Positions 7,502 through 12,400 are shown, counted from the stretch's first letter. The stretch is DNA of 15,123 nucleotides from an uncultured Clostridium sp. (GCA_934717555.1 CAKUYY010000032.1:1-15123), one strand, 5' to 3'. A program made the numbers and translations. The notes: generated by a model not told the origin, from the letters alone.

Positions 7502-7853
7502 CGTTGTCGTCATCCTCTGCGCCTATCGTCTCCGGCTTAATACTTAGTTCAGATAGGAGCTTAAGCATTTGGGCGTTGGTCTTGTTGAAGTCTGTAATGC
7601 TGTCGTTGCGTCGGTATCCTCGCTGCCCGCCGCCGTTATCATAAGGGACCATGCAGCCGCGTTCCTGGATATCCTGATAAAGCAGCTCTTTTGATACCCA
7701 CATAGCCATATAGTCATCGATCAGGCTTAAAAAATAGGGGGTATCTGCATTTTTTGTTTTCAATTGCTTGACAAGTCCCGCTTTGATCTTCTTATATTTC
7801 CTGCTGGATTCCAGTGTTTTGACGATCTCCGCCGCGGTCCGTTCTTCCTCCAT
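7491..7853 (-). CDS. terS: Terminase small subunit (P27 family-like)
   Basis: DNA-recognition subunit of the packaging terminase, 120 residues. It lies immediately before terL, and the sequence is helical (TAAEIVKTLESSRKYKKIKAG...). The central YMAMWVSKELLYQDIQERG and the C-terminal RRNDSITDFNKTNAQMLKLLSEL resemble P27-type small terminases (the N-D-x-x-x-x-x-x-K-x-x-x-Q-M-x-x-L-L pattern). The tail is acidic (AEDDDNDEL). The start is ATG 7853, preceded by AGAGGGGGTG. A GTG at 7871 is in frame but would start inside the binding site. Its coding end overlaps the terL start. Confidence 0.86.
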   Translation of the reverse strand: MEEERTAAEIVKTLESSRKYKKIKAGLVKQLKTKNADTPYFLSLIDDYMAMWVSKELLYQDIQERGCMVPYDNGGGQRGYRRNDSITDFNKTNAQMLKLLSELSIKPETIGAEDDDNDEL

Positions 7854-7953
7854 ATGACCACCCCCTCTCACGCGCGCGGGTTTTCCGAACTGTCTAGGAT
7901 TGCCCCTGGTATGTAACGCCCTAAGAATTTTTCATTTTTTCAGACCGGGGGGC

Positions 7954-8262
7954 CTACCATTTTTCATCATTGGCGTATTTATTCCCATTTTTGTGATGTT
8001 CCTCATAATGGCACTGGTTACATAATGCCTCAAGGTTATCAAGGTCTAGGGCAAGGTCGGGACGCCGTCTCAGGTACTTCTTATGGTGTGCTACAGTCGC
8101 TCTCTCATATCTTCCTTCCGCTTTGCATCTCTGGCATTCGTAATGCTGCTGCTTGAGCGCCCGTTCTCTTGTCCTCCTCCATACAGCAGAGATATAGAAA
8201 AGATGCAGCTTCCCCTGGGATATTAACCCTCGTATCCATCTAGCGGTTTCCCTTTTGTCCAA
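7954..8262 (-). CDS. HNH endonuclease
   Basis: A 102-residue HNH nuclease of the type encoded beside terminases, often needed with TerL for cutting concatemers at cos sites. Visible motifs are the zinc pair C43-x2-C46, the catalytic AHHKKYL (H59/H60), DLDNLEALC with N77, and the second zinc pair C81-x2-C84 followed by H89-H90. It starts at TTG 8262, inside the end of the small Cys-rich gene at 8240-8401, so it is probably translationally coupled. AGGGGG lies about 9 bases upstream. The 100-base gap before terS holds no gene that I can see and is where a packaging site might lie. Confidence 0.9.
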   Translation of the reverse strand: MDKRETARWIRGLISQGKLHLFYISAVWRRTRERALKQQHYECQRCKAEGRYERATVAHHKKYLRRRPDLALDLDNLEALCNQCHYEEHHKNGNKYANDEKW

Positions 8263-8401
8263 TCTCCTTACCCCCTGACTGATCGGGTGGTTTGCTCAGG
8301 TAAGGACAAACAAGCCGAGGACAAAAGTCCTGCCCTGTCTGTTTCTCCCGGTTATTATTCCATTCGCATTTTCCGTTTTTCGGGCAATAACTTTTCTCCA
8401 C
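8240..8401 (-). CDS. Small Cys-rich protein upstream of HNH gene
   Basis: An unrecognised small gene of 53 residues (57 if the GTG at 8413 is used). The sequence begins EKSYCPKNGKCEW and later has DFCPRLVCPYL, giving two C-x5-C / C-x4-C pairs that could bind zinc. TAGGAGG lies at 8413-8419, 11 bases before GTG 8401. The frame is open to TAG 8240 and overlaps the HNH start by 23 bases. This spacing suggests a real gene coupled to the nuclease, perhaps its partner or a DNA-binding accessory. No function can be given. Confidence 0.6.
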   Translation of the reverse strand: MEKSYCPKNGKCEWNNNREKQTGQDFCPRLVCPYLSKPPDQSGGKEIGQKGNR

Positions 8402-8434
8402 GGTTGTCTGCACCTCCTAGAAAGTAAAAGAAAT

Positions 8435-8458
8435 AGCGCCCTGTACTAGCAAGGCGCT
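8435..8458 (-). other. 9-bp hairpin after tRNA-like element
   Basis: On the minus strand AGCGCCTTG pairs with CAGGGCGCT (one G-U) around a 6-base loop, followed by ATTTCTTTT. It starts 15 bases after the end of the tRNA-like element. It may be a processing signal or a leaky terminator. The T-run is interrupted, so I do not call it a full terminator. Confidence 0.5.
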
Positions 8459-8473
8459 GTTGATATTATCGAC

Positions 8474-8534
8474 AGGGGCCGCCAGGAATCGAACCCGGAA
8501 ATGATGTTGTCAAGCATCATTGACCACTTGCCCC
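8474..8534 (-). ncRNA. tRNA-like element lacking a D-arm
   Basis: On the minus strand there is a well-formed T-arm: CCGGG-TTCGATT-CCTGG (8498-8482), with a perfect internal B-box GGTTCGATTCC. An acceptor-like stem pairs GGGGC (8534-8530) with GCCCC (8479-8475). Between them is a perfect 7-bp hairpin AATGATG/CATCATT with an 8-base loop, and an 8-base linker replaces the D-arm. No CCA is encoded. The loop has 8 rather than 7 bases, so no anticodon can be assigned safely. It may be a decayed tRNA or a functional tRNA mimic. Confidence 0.45.
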
Positions 8535-8536
8535 AC

Positions 8537-8566
8537 AAAAAACGGCGCAGACCCGCGTAAGCACCG
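8537..8566 (-). terminator. GC hairpin followed by six T
   Basis: Minus strand: CGGTGC (8566-8561) pairs with GCGCCG (8548-8543, one G-U) around a 12-base loop, then TTTTTT (8542-8537). It would act on transcripts coming from upstream. Transcripts starting at the promoter just before it would begin at about 8561 and lack the 5' half of the stem, so they would escape. Confidence 0.5.
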
Positions 8567-8567
8567 G

Positions 8568-8596
8568 ATTATCTTCTGTAAGGATTTATCTGTCAC
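8568..8596 (-). promoter_or_regulatory. Candidate late promoter
   Basis: Minus strand -35 GTGACA (8596-8591) and -10 GATAAT (8573-8568) are each one base off consensus, with a 17-base spacer. Transcription would start near 8561 and run through the tRNA-like element into the HNH and terminase genes. The -35 lies in CGTGACA, the same 7-mer seen in the repeat array at 8803-8847 on the other strand. Confidence 0.5.
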
Positions 8597-8656
8597 GCAA
8601 TCAATAGCACCACCGCCCCTCTGTTTGATCTTATATTGTATTTCAAAGGACACGCT

Positions 8657-8697
8657 AAAAAACATCCCGCCCCTAACCGGTTGACTAGAGGCGGGAT
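8657..8697 (-). terminator. Strong Rho-independent terminator of the early operon
   Basis: Minus strand: ATCCCGCCTCTA (8697-8686) pairs with TAGGGGCGGGAT (8675-8664) over 12 bp with one G-U and a 10-base loop, followed by G and six T (8662-8657). It lies about 150 bases downstream of the late-regulator stop, so it would end early transcription before the late genes. Confidence 0.85.
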
Positions 8698-8802
8698 ATT
8701 AAAAAGGAGTGAAAATGAATAAAAGAAGAGAAACAACATGAACTCAAAAGCGTTTCCTTTCGGTGTATACACTTTTGATGATACTATTTTATCATGTCAA
8801 AT

Positions 8803-8847
8803 CGTGACATGTGTGACATTCGTGACAATTGTGACAATCGTGACATT
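8803..8847. repeat. Five tandem 9-bp repeats
   Basis: Five directly adjacent 9-bp units read on the plus strand as CGTGACATG, TGTGACATT, CGTGACAAT, TGTGACAAT and CGTGACATT. The core GTGACA is invariant. The array begins at the stop codon of the late-regulator gene. The phased short repeats look like a protein-binding array (iteron-like), and the adjacent regulator is the first candidate to bind it. Confidence 0.8.
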
Positions 8848-9205
8848 ATTTTAATCTCCTCGTGAGACGGGAATACTGTTTTTTAGCAGTGTTCTCACTC
8901 TTGCCCAGAAGCTCTCCTATCTGTTTCCATTGTAGCCCATCTATTACCCAGTATTTAACCAATAAACGGTGATAACTATTAGGAAGGCTTGCAATGTATT
9001 TTTCTACCTCTTTACATTTCCGCTCCAGCTCTTCCACAAGTTCCTGTTCTTCTTGTGGTACTCCATAGATGGAAACTGGATGAGAGGTGTAGGGAAACTC
9101 AGCGGATGAGCCTATTACCGTATCATGGACATTTTCTTTCCCTTGCTGATATCGCAACAATTCCAGCCGTTTATACCGGTAATCCTCCAATTCCTTTTTT
9201 GTCAA
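8846..9205 (-). CDS. Sigma region 4-like late transcription regulator
   Basis: A 119-residue protein in the position of RinA/ArpU/DUF1492-type phage regulators that switch on packaging and structural genes. The N-terminal half is charged. The C-terminal IASLPNSYHRLLVKYWVIDGLQWKQIGELLGKSENTAKKQYSRL (about 71-114) has the shape of a sigma-70 region 4 helix-turn-helix, with the conserved W-x-x-I-G-x-x-L-x-x-S-x-x-T-x-x pattern. It is the last early gene. Just beyond it lie the 9-bp repeats, the early terminator and the late promoter, all consistent with its job. The start is TTG 9205, with GGAGGGGGAG upstream, overlapping the end of the 52-residue gene before it. Confidence 0.75.
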   Translation of the reverse strand: MTKKELEDYRYKRLELLRYQQGKENVHDTVIGSSAEFPYTSHPVSIYGVPQEEQELVEELERKCKEVEKYIASLPNSYHRLLVKYWVIDGLQWKQIGELLGKSENTAKKQYSRLTRRLK

Positions 9206-9360
9206 GTCAACTCCCCCTCCTGTAACCGCCCCAGTTTTTGCAATTGCTCTTCAAGTTCCTTTTTTGTTTTGTAAAACGGGCATTGGTAACAATCCATCTG
9301 CTTGAGGGCTTTACAGTGTCCCTCTTCATGGTAAGCAAAACAGTCTGTATGTACCTGCAT
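9202..9360 (-). CDS. Small Cys-containing phage protein
   Basis: A 52-residue protein with HTDCFAYHEEGHCKAL followed by MDCYQCPFYKTKKELEEQL. The four cysteines (C7, C16, C24, C27), the last two as C-x2-C, suggest a small zinc-binding fold ending in a helix. I recall similar unnamed proteins from Clostridia prophages beside late regulators. The start ATG 9360 has GGAGG about 8 bases upstream, two bases after the stop of the preceding gene. The end overlaps the TTG of the late regulator by four bases. Function unknown. Confidence 0.8.
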   Translation of the reverse strand: MQVHTDCFAYHEEGHCKALKQMDCYQCPFYKTKKELEEQLQKLGRLQEGELT

Positions 9361-9362
9361 AG

Positions 9363-9650
9363 TTAGTCCTCCAATTCCTCATAGTTCTCCGGTTTAAAGT
9401 CTAATCCTAATTCTTTCATAACTATACGGTCAGTGTGCCTCCAAAAAATTTCATCCTGCTGGCTCTCTTCTGCCAGACGGGAAAAGTAGGAAAGAAAACC
9501 TTCCAACCGTCGATTGCCGAATCCAAAACGGTCATGCAAGGAAACGCAGGCCAGCTTTAAAAAACGGCGCATAACTTCCATTTGCTGTTCCTGGTGATAC
9601 TCCAATACCGCCTTTTTGACAGTTTTACTTAACGGAATTCTGGCTTTCAT
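9363..9650 (-). CDS. Hypothetical early phage protein (helical)
   Basis: A 95-residue protein that I cannot assign. It is helix-rich, with a basic N-terminus (KARIPLSKTVKKAVLEYHQEQ), a central LHDRFGFGNRRLEGFLSYFSRL and an acidic end (YEELED). The FGFGxxRLxxFLxxF segment recurs in small proteins of Clostridia prophages near the end of the early operon. The start ATG 9650 has GGAGGAG 7-8 bases upstream, inside the end of the VRR-NUC gene, so the two are coupled. The operon position suggests a role in replication, recombination or late switching. Confidence 0.75.
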   Translation of the reverse strand: MKARIPLSKTVKKAVLEYHQEQQMEVMRRFLKLACVSLHDRFGFGNRRLEGFLSYFSRLAEESQQDEIFWRHTDRIVMKELGLDFKPENYEELED

Positions 9651-10029
9651 TATCCGCTCCTCCTAAATCTAAATATTTCTCTAAAACGCGGGCGGCCTCT
9701 TCCCATCCATAGCATATGGCCACGGCGTACTGCTGTGCTCTTAGCTCCGTTATCCACTTCTTTTGGTGTTCTGTCGGTTTGTTTTTGCCCGCTTTCAGTT
9801 CGATATATAGCCCATGATATTTTCCGCGGGCTACCGGAAAGCAAAGATCAGGCACTCCTGGACGGACGCCCTGACGTTTCAAATTGGCCGCTTCTGCCTT
9901 ATTTCTGCTACCTCCGTTTGGGACGTGGAATAATAATTGCAGTTCCGGGCGTTTTCCCGCTGCAAAATCAATCCACCGAAATAACTTGATTTGTTCCGCC
10001 CCCTCTATGGAACGGCGTTTTCCATTCAT
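9625..10029 (-). CDS. VRR-NUC domain nuclease
   Basis: A 134-residue stand-alone VRR-NUC (PD-(D/E)XK superfamily) nuclease. Catalytic residues are visible as GVPD (D61) and YIELKAGKNKPTEHQ with E77-x-K79 and Q89. The upstream EGAEQIKLFRWIDF carries the conserved N-terminal acidic residue (E9 or E12), and LFHVPNGGSRN is typical. Phage VRR-NUC proteins are thought to cut branched DNA, as Holliday-junction or flap nucleases. The start ATG 10029 has AAGGAGAGG upstream and lies 62 bases inside the end of the HUH initiator gene. That overlap couples a replication initiator to a branch nuclease. Confidence 0.9.
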   Translation of the reverse strand: MNGKRRSIEGAEQIKLFRWIDFAAGKRPELQLLFHVPNGGSRNKAEAANLKRQGVRPGVPDLCFPVARGKYHGLYIELKAGKNKPTEHQKKWITELRAQQYAVAICYGWEEAARVLEKYLDLGGADNESQNSVK

Positions 10030-10807
10030 GCTTTATCCTCTCCTTTTCTGATTTTTGCTGTTCTTTTATCAGCAGTACACTTATGTACCAATGGGCATTG
10101 AAATCATTCCACACGGGTTCGCAGCCTACAAACCGGTATCCCTTATATTTTCGTTCCCAGTAACCCGCGTCATCCACATGAAGCGTCGCCATACGTTGGA
10201 TTCCTCTTTCCGTAACCCTCCCATCTTTGGGAGGCAGTTCTTTCGGCTTCTGTAAATTTCGAGAGGATACCCAGCGTTTTTTCCCTTTCGGGTCTTTGGA
10301 CAAATAAGTAGCCAACGCTTCAAAACCTCGTTCCGACAGCTGCAACCGATCCGCGTTACACCAGTCCCCATGTTTCCATAATCTTTCCGCGTCGTCACGG
10401 TCCATCCCTGACGTAACCATATGGAAGTGCCAGCGGACTATCCCGGTCTTTTTGCTTTCTTTTGCTTCAATCACATATATATATTTCATTTCCGTCAATC
10501 CTTTTCGGCGGCGGTAATTTTTTAAACGGTTAATATAGTTTGTAATATCACGCCGTACTTCCTTTTCATCAGTCGGCATTTCACTATCCCGGTAGGTCCC
10601 ATGAATCGCAATATCTTTCTCATCAAAGTTTGCGTGAATCAACCGGAAAAGTTTCTTTCTGGCGTTTTTAGCATTTAGTTCTTTCTGTTCTTTTCTGGAA
10701 GGACTGGTTTTCGGCGCCCTCTCCGGTGTCCGTTTCCCGTTGGGATAAATCGGGAAAAATTCTGCTTCTAAGATTTTGCCCGACTTTATTCTTTTCTCCC
10801 GATACAT
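9968..10807 (-). CDS. HUH-type rolling-circle replication initiator-like protein
   Basis: A 279-residue protein with the motifs of HUH endonucleases. Motif I-like is IAIHGTYRD (about 67-73). The HUH motif is WHFHM (H127, H129). The motif III Tyr/Lys pair is in ATYLSK (Y168, K171). It has a single tyrosine and no helicase domain, as in small Rep proteins of rolling-circle plasmids and ssDNA phages. By family knowledge these nick an origin and become covalently linked to the 5' end. No DnaB/DnaC-type helicase, primase or polymerase is seen elsewhere in the early operon, so this is the best candidate replication protein. It starts at ATG 10807 after GGTGGGG. The leader upstream is strongly structured (10863-10927). 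Confidence 0.8.
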   Translation of the reverse strand: MYREKRIKSGKILEAEFFPIYPNGKRTPERAPKTSPSRKEQKELNAKNARKKLFRLIHANFDEKDIAIHGTYRDSEMPTDEKEVRRDITNYINRLKNYRRRKGLTEMKYIYVIEAKESKKTGIVRWHFHMVTSGMDRDDAERLWKHGDWCNADRLQLSERGFEALATYLSKDPKGKKRWVSSRNLQKPKELPPKDGRVTERGIQRMATLHVDDAGYWERKYKGYRFVGCEPVWNDFNAHWYISVLLIKEQQKSEKERIKHEWKTPFHRGGGTNQVISVD

Positions 10808-10862
10808 ATTGCCCCACCGCCGTTCCTTCCAATTTCTCTAATTCCGATAAGATAATACCCTA

Positions 10863-10927
10863 TACAAGCCCGCCAGCCCCACATTTAGGGGCAAAATTTG
10901 GCTTGTCTGTCATGATCCAGACAAGCC
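10863..10927. promoter_or_regulatory. Structured rep leader with competing hairpins
   Basis: Read leftward (rep mRNA), GGCTTGTCTG (10927-10918) pairs perfectly with CAGACAAGCC (10909-10900). A second copy of the first arm, GGCTTGT (10870-10864), can pair instead with ACAAGCC (10906-10900), enclosing a small GCCCC/GGGGC hairpin (10876-10892). The two pairings exclude each other. The same structures exist on the plus strand, where the first hairpin is followed by a T-rich run. It could be an attenuator, a counter-transcribed control element, or the hairpins of a nicking origin. Confidence 0.5.
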
Positions 10928-10939
10928 TTTTTATTTTTT
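10900..10939 (+). terminator. Rightward Rho-independent terminator opposite the rep leader
   Basis: Plus strand GGCTTGTCTG (10900-10909), 8-base loop, CAGACAAGCC (10918-10927), then TTTTTATTTTTT. The stem and U-tract are strong. There is no annotated rightward gene to terminate, so it may end an antisense transcript. On the minus strand the same hairpin lacks a T-run. Confidence 0.75.
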
Positions 10940-10950
10940 CTGTTGTATTA

Positions 10951-11145
10951 TCAGTGTAAAAGCTTTACGTTTTCCGCATCTGCATAAATCACACAATTCT
11001 GATTCTTATCCAATAATTCCAGCTGAACGCGGATTCCATTTCCTTGTTTGCGGTATATAATGCCTGTGATCTTTTGGTATTGGATACCATTATGTTCTAT
11101 CGGCTGTTCGTAAATGAGAGCTTGCCGCATTTCTGGATTTGTCAT
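10951..11145 (-). CDS. Hypothetical small early protein
   Basis: A 64-residue protein without a recognised family. The sequence (MRQALIYEQPIEHNGIQY, then ITGIIYRKQGNGIRVQLELLDKNQNCVIYADAENVKLL) alternates hydrophobic and polar residues, suggesting a small beta fold. Similar short proteins occur upstream of replication genes in Clostridia prophages. The start ATG 11145 overlaps the TGA of the preceding gene (ATGA), with AGGAG about 9 bases upstream. About 140 bases of structured leader separate it from the HUH initiator. Confidence 0.7.
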   Translation of the reverse strand: MTNPEMRQALIYEQPIEHNGIQYQKITGIIYRKQGNGIRVQLELLDKNQNCVIYADAENVKLLH

Positions 11146-11330
11146 AATAAAGCTCCTGTATACCGATTCCTCCCAGATTCTTCTAAATCATCCCCAATCC
11201 GGCGGCGCGCTGAAACATCTAACTTGTCCATAAACTGTGTCCAGGCTTCCAGAGGGTTATCCGATGTACATTCACTAAGAGCGATTTCCAGAGCGTCATC
11301 TATGTACTGCTTCAATTCTGATCTGGTCAT
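11142..11330 (-). CDS. Hypothetical small acidic protein
   Basis: A 62-residue acidic, helical protein (LKQYIDDALEIALSECTS, then AWTQFMDKLDVSARRRIGDDLEES). No family recognised. It overlaps the next gene by ATGA, so it belongs to the same coupled chain. The ribosome binding site before ATG 11330 is weak, so expression may depend on readthrough from upstream. Confidence 0.62.
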   Translation of the reverse strand: MTRSELKQYIDDALEIALSECTSDNPLEAWTQFMDKLDVSARRRIGDDLEESGRNRYTGALL

Positions 11331-11354
11331 TTTCTATCTATCCGCTTTCTTTGT

Positions 11355-11552
11355 TTAAGTCCGTGTGGCCGACCGTTTGAGGTTTGCCATAATACTTTCG
11401 ACCACAAACCCGTTGATTTGGCCTTCTATTTTTCTTCTTTTCCTCGCCTTCTCTTGTTGTTCTGCAAAACATCTGTATTCCTTACAACTACTGTGGCAGT
11501 TATAGGCGGCCGTCACTCGACGGCGCGGACAATCTTTACACGGGCTTTTCAA
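11355..11552 (-). CDS. Cys-rich zinc-ribbon-like small protein, copy 1
   Basis: A 65-residue protein beginning KSPCKDCPRRRVTAAYNCHSSCKEY. Cysteines in C-x2-C...C-x3-C spacing plus a histidine suggest a small zinc site, followed by a basic helix (EQQEKARKRRKIEG). It is a paralogue of the product of 12201-12395: they share PCKDCPRRRVTA-x-YNCHS. I use TTG 11552 because AAAGGGGGAAAG lies upstream and the length then matches the paralogue. A longer GTG start at 11585 is possible. Function unknown. A small nucleic-acid-binding role is plausible. Confidence 0.7.
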   Translation of the reverse strand: MKSPCKDCPRRRVTAAYNCHSSCKEYRCFAEQQEKARKRRKIEGQINGFVVESIMANLKRSATRT

Positions 11553-11673
11553 TTTCTTTCCCCCTTTCACTTGACATTTCCTCACTTTCTGCTAGACTGA
11601 AAATGAAATATTTTTTCTTTTGTGCCGCGTCTGGAGTTGCCGCTCCTGCGCGGTCTTTTTTATTTCTTGTCAT
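11536..11673 (-). CDS. Possible 45-residue small protein
   Basis: An open frame starting at ATG 11673, preceded by GAGGGGG at good spacing and overlapping the upstream stop as ATGA. It ends at TAA 11536 inside the next gene. The product begins TRNKKDRAGAATPDAAQKK and continues YFIFSLAESEEMSSERGKE, with no known family. The start signals look real, and coupling fits the operon style. However, the frame contains a rightward terminator hairpin and overlaps a predicted antisense RNA (11571-11662). The DNA may therefore be doing several jobs, or the frame may be fortuitous. Confidence 0.42.
   Translation of the reverse strand: MTRNKKDRAGAATPDAAQKKKYFIFSLAESEEMSSERGKEIEKPV
11571..11662 (+). ncRNA. 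Candidate short antisense RNA unit (promoter plus terminator)
   Basis: Plus strand -35 TTGACA (11571-11576, consensus), 16-base spacer, -10 TAGACT (11593-11598). About 20 bases after the expected start (near 11605) comes a terminator: CCGCG (11625-11629) pairs with CGCGG (11649-11653), with an inner GGAG/CTCC, followed by six T (11656-11661). The product would be about 57 nt and antisense to the early operon. The -10 is imperfect (4 of 6). Confidence 0.5.
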
Positions 11674-11858
11674 GTCTTTCCCCCTCTCGTCAATAGGATC
11701 GTTAAAACCTCTTCTATAGTCTCTTTTGTTTTGTCAAACATGTTCTTTAAAGCATCATCATAGTCTCTTAAAAGGATAACCTTGTGGACATTACAGATTA
11801 CAAAAGAAACCAAGAGAGAAACAAGAGCGGATATTAAAATAATCTTCACACTATTCAC
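11670..11858 (-). CDS. Small single-pass membrane protein
   Basis: A 62-residue protein with an N-terminal membrane segment (about residues 5-23, IILISALVSLLVSFVICNV). A charged helix follows (LLRDYDDALKNMFDKTKETIEEVLTILL). There is no signal-peptidase site, so it is likely membrane-anchored with a cytoplasmic helix. It starts at GTG 11858, overlapping the preceding TGA (GTGA), and ends overlapping the 45-residue frame (ATGA). Function unknown. Small anchored proteins in early phage operons can act in superinfection exclusion or host takeover, but nothing here proves that. Confidence 0.72.
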   Translation of the reverse strand: MNSVKIILISALVSLLVSFVICNVHKVILLRDYDDALKNMFDKTKETIEEVLTILLTRGGKT

Positions 11859-12052
11859 CGCCTCTTTTCAAACCAGAAAGTCATGGTGTCGCCATCCTGT
11901 TTCCAGTCTATCTTGATGCCTTTCCCGGCCAGACAGCTGCAGAGATACATCCTGTCGTTATGCGTGCATCCGTGCAATACAGCGGTAGGCTGTGGGTCTG
12001 TGCTGTTGCAGACTTGCCGGGCAAGCCTTTCTAGTAATACCTCTGGTATCAT
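11855..12052 (-). CDS. Hypothetical small protein with three cysteines
   Basis: A 65-residue protein. PEVLLERLARQVCNSTDPQP is followed by HGCTHNDRMYLCSCLAGKG and DGDTMTFWFEKRR. It has four Cys/His-rich positions in the middle (C15, C29, C38, C40). No family recognised. It is embedded between two small membrane-protein genes, with ATGA and GTGA overlaps on both sides, so the three may act together. Confidence 0.7.
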   Translation of the reverse strand: MIPEVLLERLARQVCNSTDPQPTAVLHGCTHNDRMYLCSCLAGKGIKIDWKQDGDTMTFWFEKRR

Positions 12053-12204
12053 TTTTCCGCCCTCTCCTCGTTGATAAAATCTTGAACCCTGGAAAACGTG
12101 TCATTCGTCCGTTCTTCCAGGTTCTTTAGTTTGGTGTGCTGACAGACCGTCCATACCAGAATAACGACCATAAGGGCAACCAACGCGATTTCTATGCCGT
12201 TCAT
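12049..12204 (-). CDS. Small membrane protein, 51 residues
   Basis: A 51-residue gene. The N-terminal membrane helix (IEIALVALMVVILVWTV) is followed by a charged, probably coiled helix (KLKNLEERTNDTFSRVQDFINEER). The start ATG 12204 has GAGGAG 7 bases upstream and overlaps the stop of the Cys-rich gene (ATGA). The stop overlaps the next start (ATGA). It has the same layout as the product of 11670-11858 but no clear sequence similarity. Function unknown. Confidence 0.72.
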   Translation of the reverse strand: MNGIEIALVALMVVILVWTVCQHTKLKNLEERTNDTFSRVQDFINEERAEK

Positions 12205-12395
12205 TTTCGTCTCCTCTTTCTTTTTAAAACTTGCTCAATACTGATTGAGCATGACCGGTTTTCCTCTGCTTTCCATTTGAGATAGTCGCTTTGCTGTTTT
12301 CGGAAAGCTTCATATTCGGGACAGTTACCTGTGCTGTGGCAGTTGTATTCCGCTGTCACCCTGCGCCGGGGACAGTCTTTACATGGGCCTTGCAT
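12201..12395 (-). CDS. Cys-rich zinc-ribbon-like small protein, copy 2
   Basis: A 64-residue paralogue of the product of 11355-11552. QGPCKDCPRRRVTAEYNCHSTGNCPEY is followed by a charged helix and a basic tail (KRKRRRK). The likely metal ligands are C-x2-C, C, and the CHS...C positions. I use ATG 12395 because AAGGAG lies about 9 bases upstream. A GTG at 12404 is in frame. The basic tail suggests nucleic-acid binding. Having two diverged copies in one operon points to an old tandem duplication. Confidence 0.72.
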   Translation of the reverse strand: MQGPCKDCPRRRVTAEYNCHSTGNCPEYEAFRKQQSDYLKWKAEENRSCSISIEQVLKRKRRRK

Positions 12396-12400
12396 GATCC

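Larger units (their letters stand above)
8402..8845 (-). other. Non-coding late-control region
   Basis: A stretch of about 440 bases without a convincing leftward gene, between the late regulator and the packaging genes. Going leftward it holds five 9-bp repeats (8803-8847), a 10-bp palindrome GTGTATACAC (8763-8772) and a strong terminator (8657-8697). These are followed by a promoter (8568-8596), a GC hairpin with six T (8537-8566), a tRNA-like element (8474-8534) and a 9-bp hairpin (8435-8458). The arrangement is what a late-operon switch would look like: early transcription stops here and late transcription starts here. Confidence 0.6.

Noticed and set aside
10827..10856. Rightward promoter TTCCAA-18-GATAAT upstream of the antisense terminator in the rep leader
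   Set aside because: The -35 matches consensus at only 3 of 6 positions, so it is not reported as a promoter.
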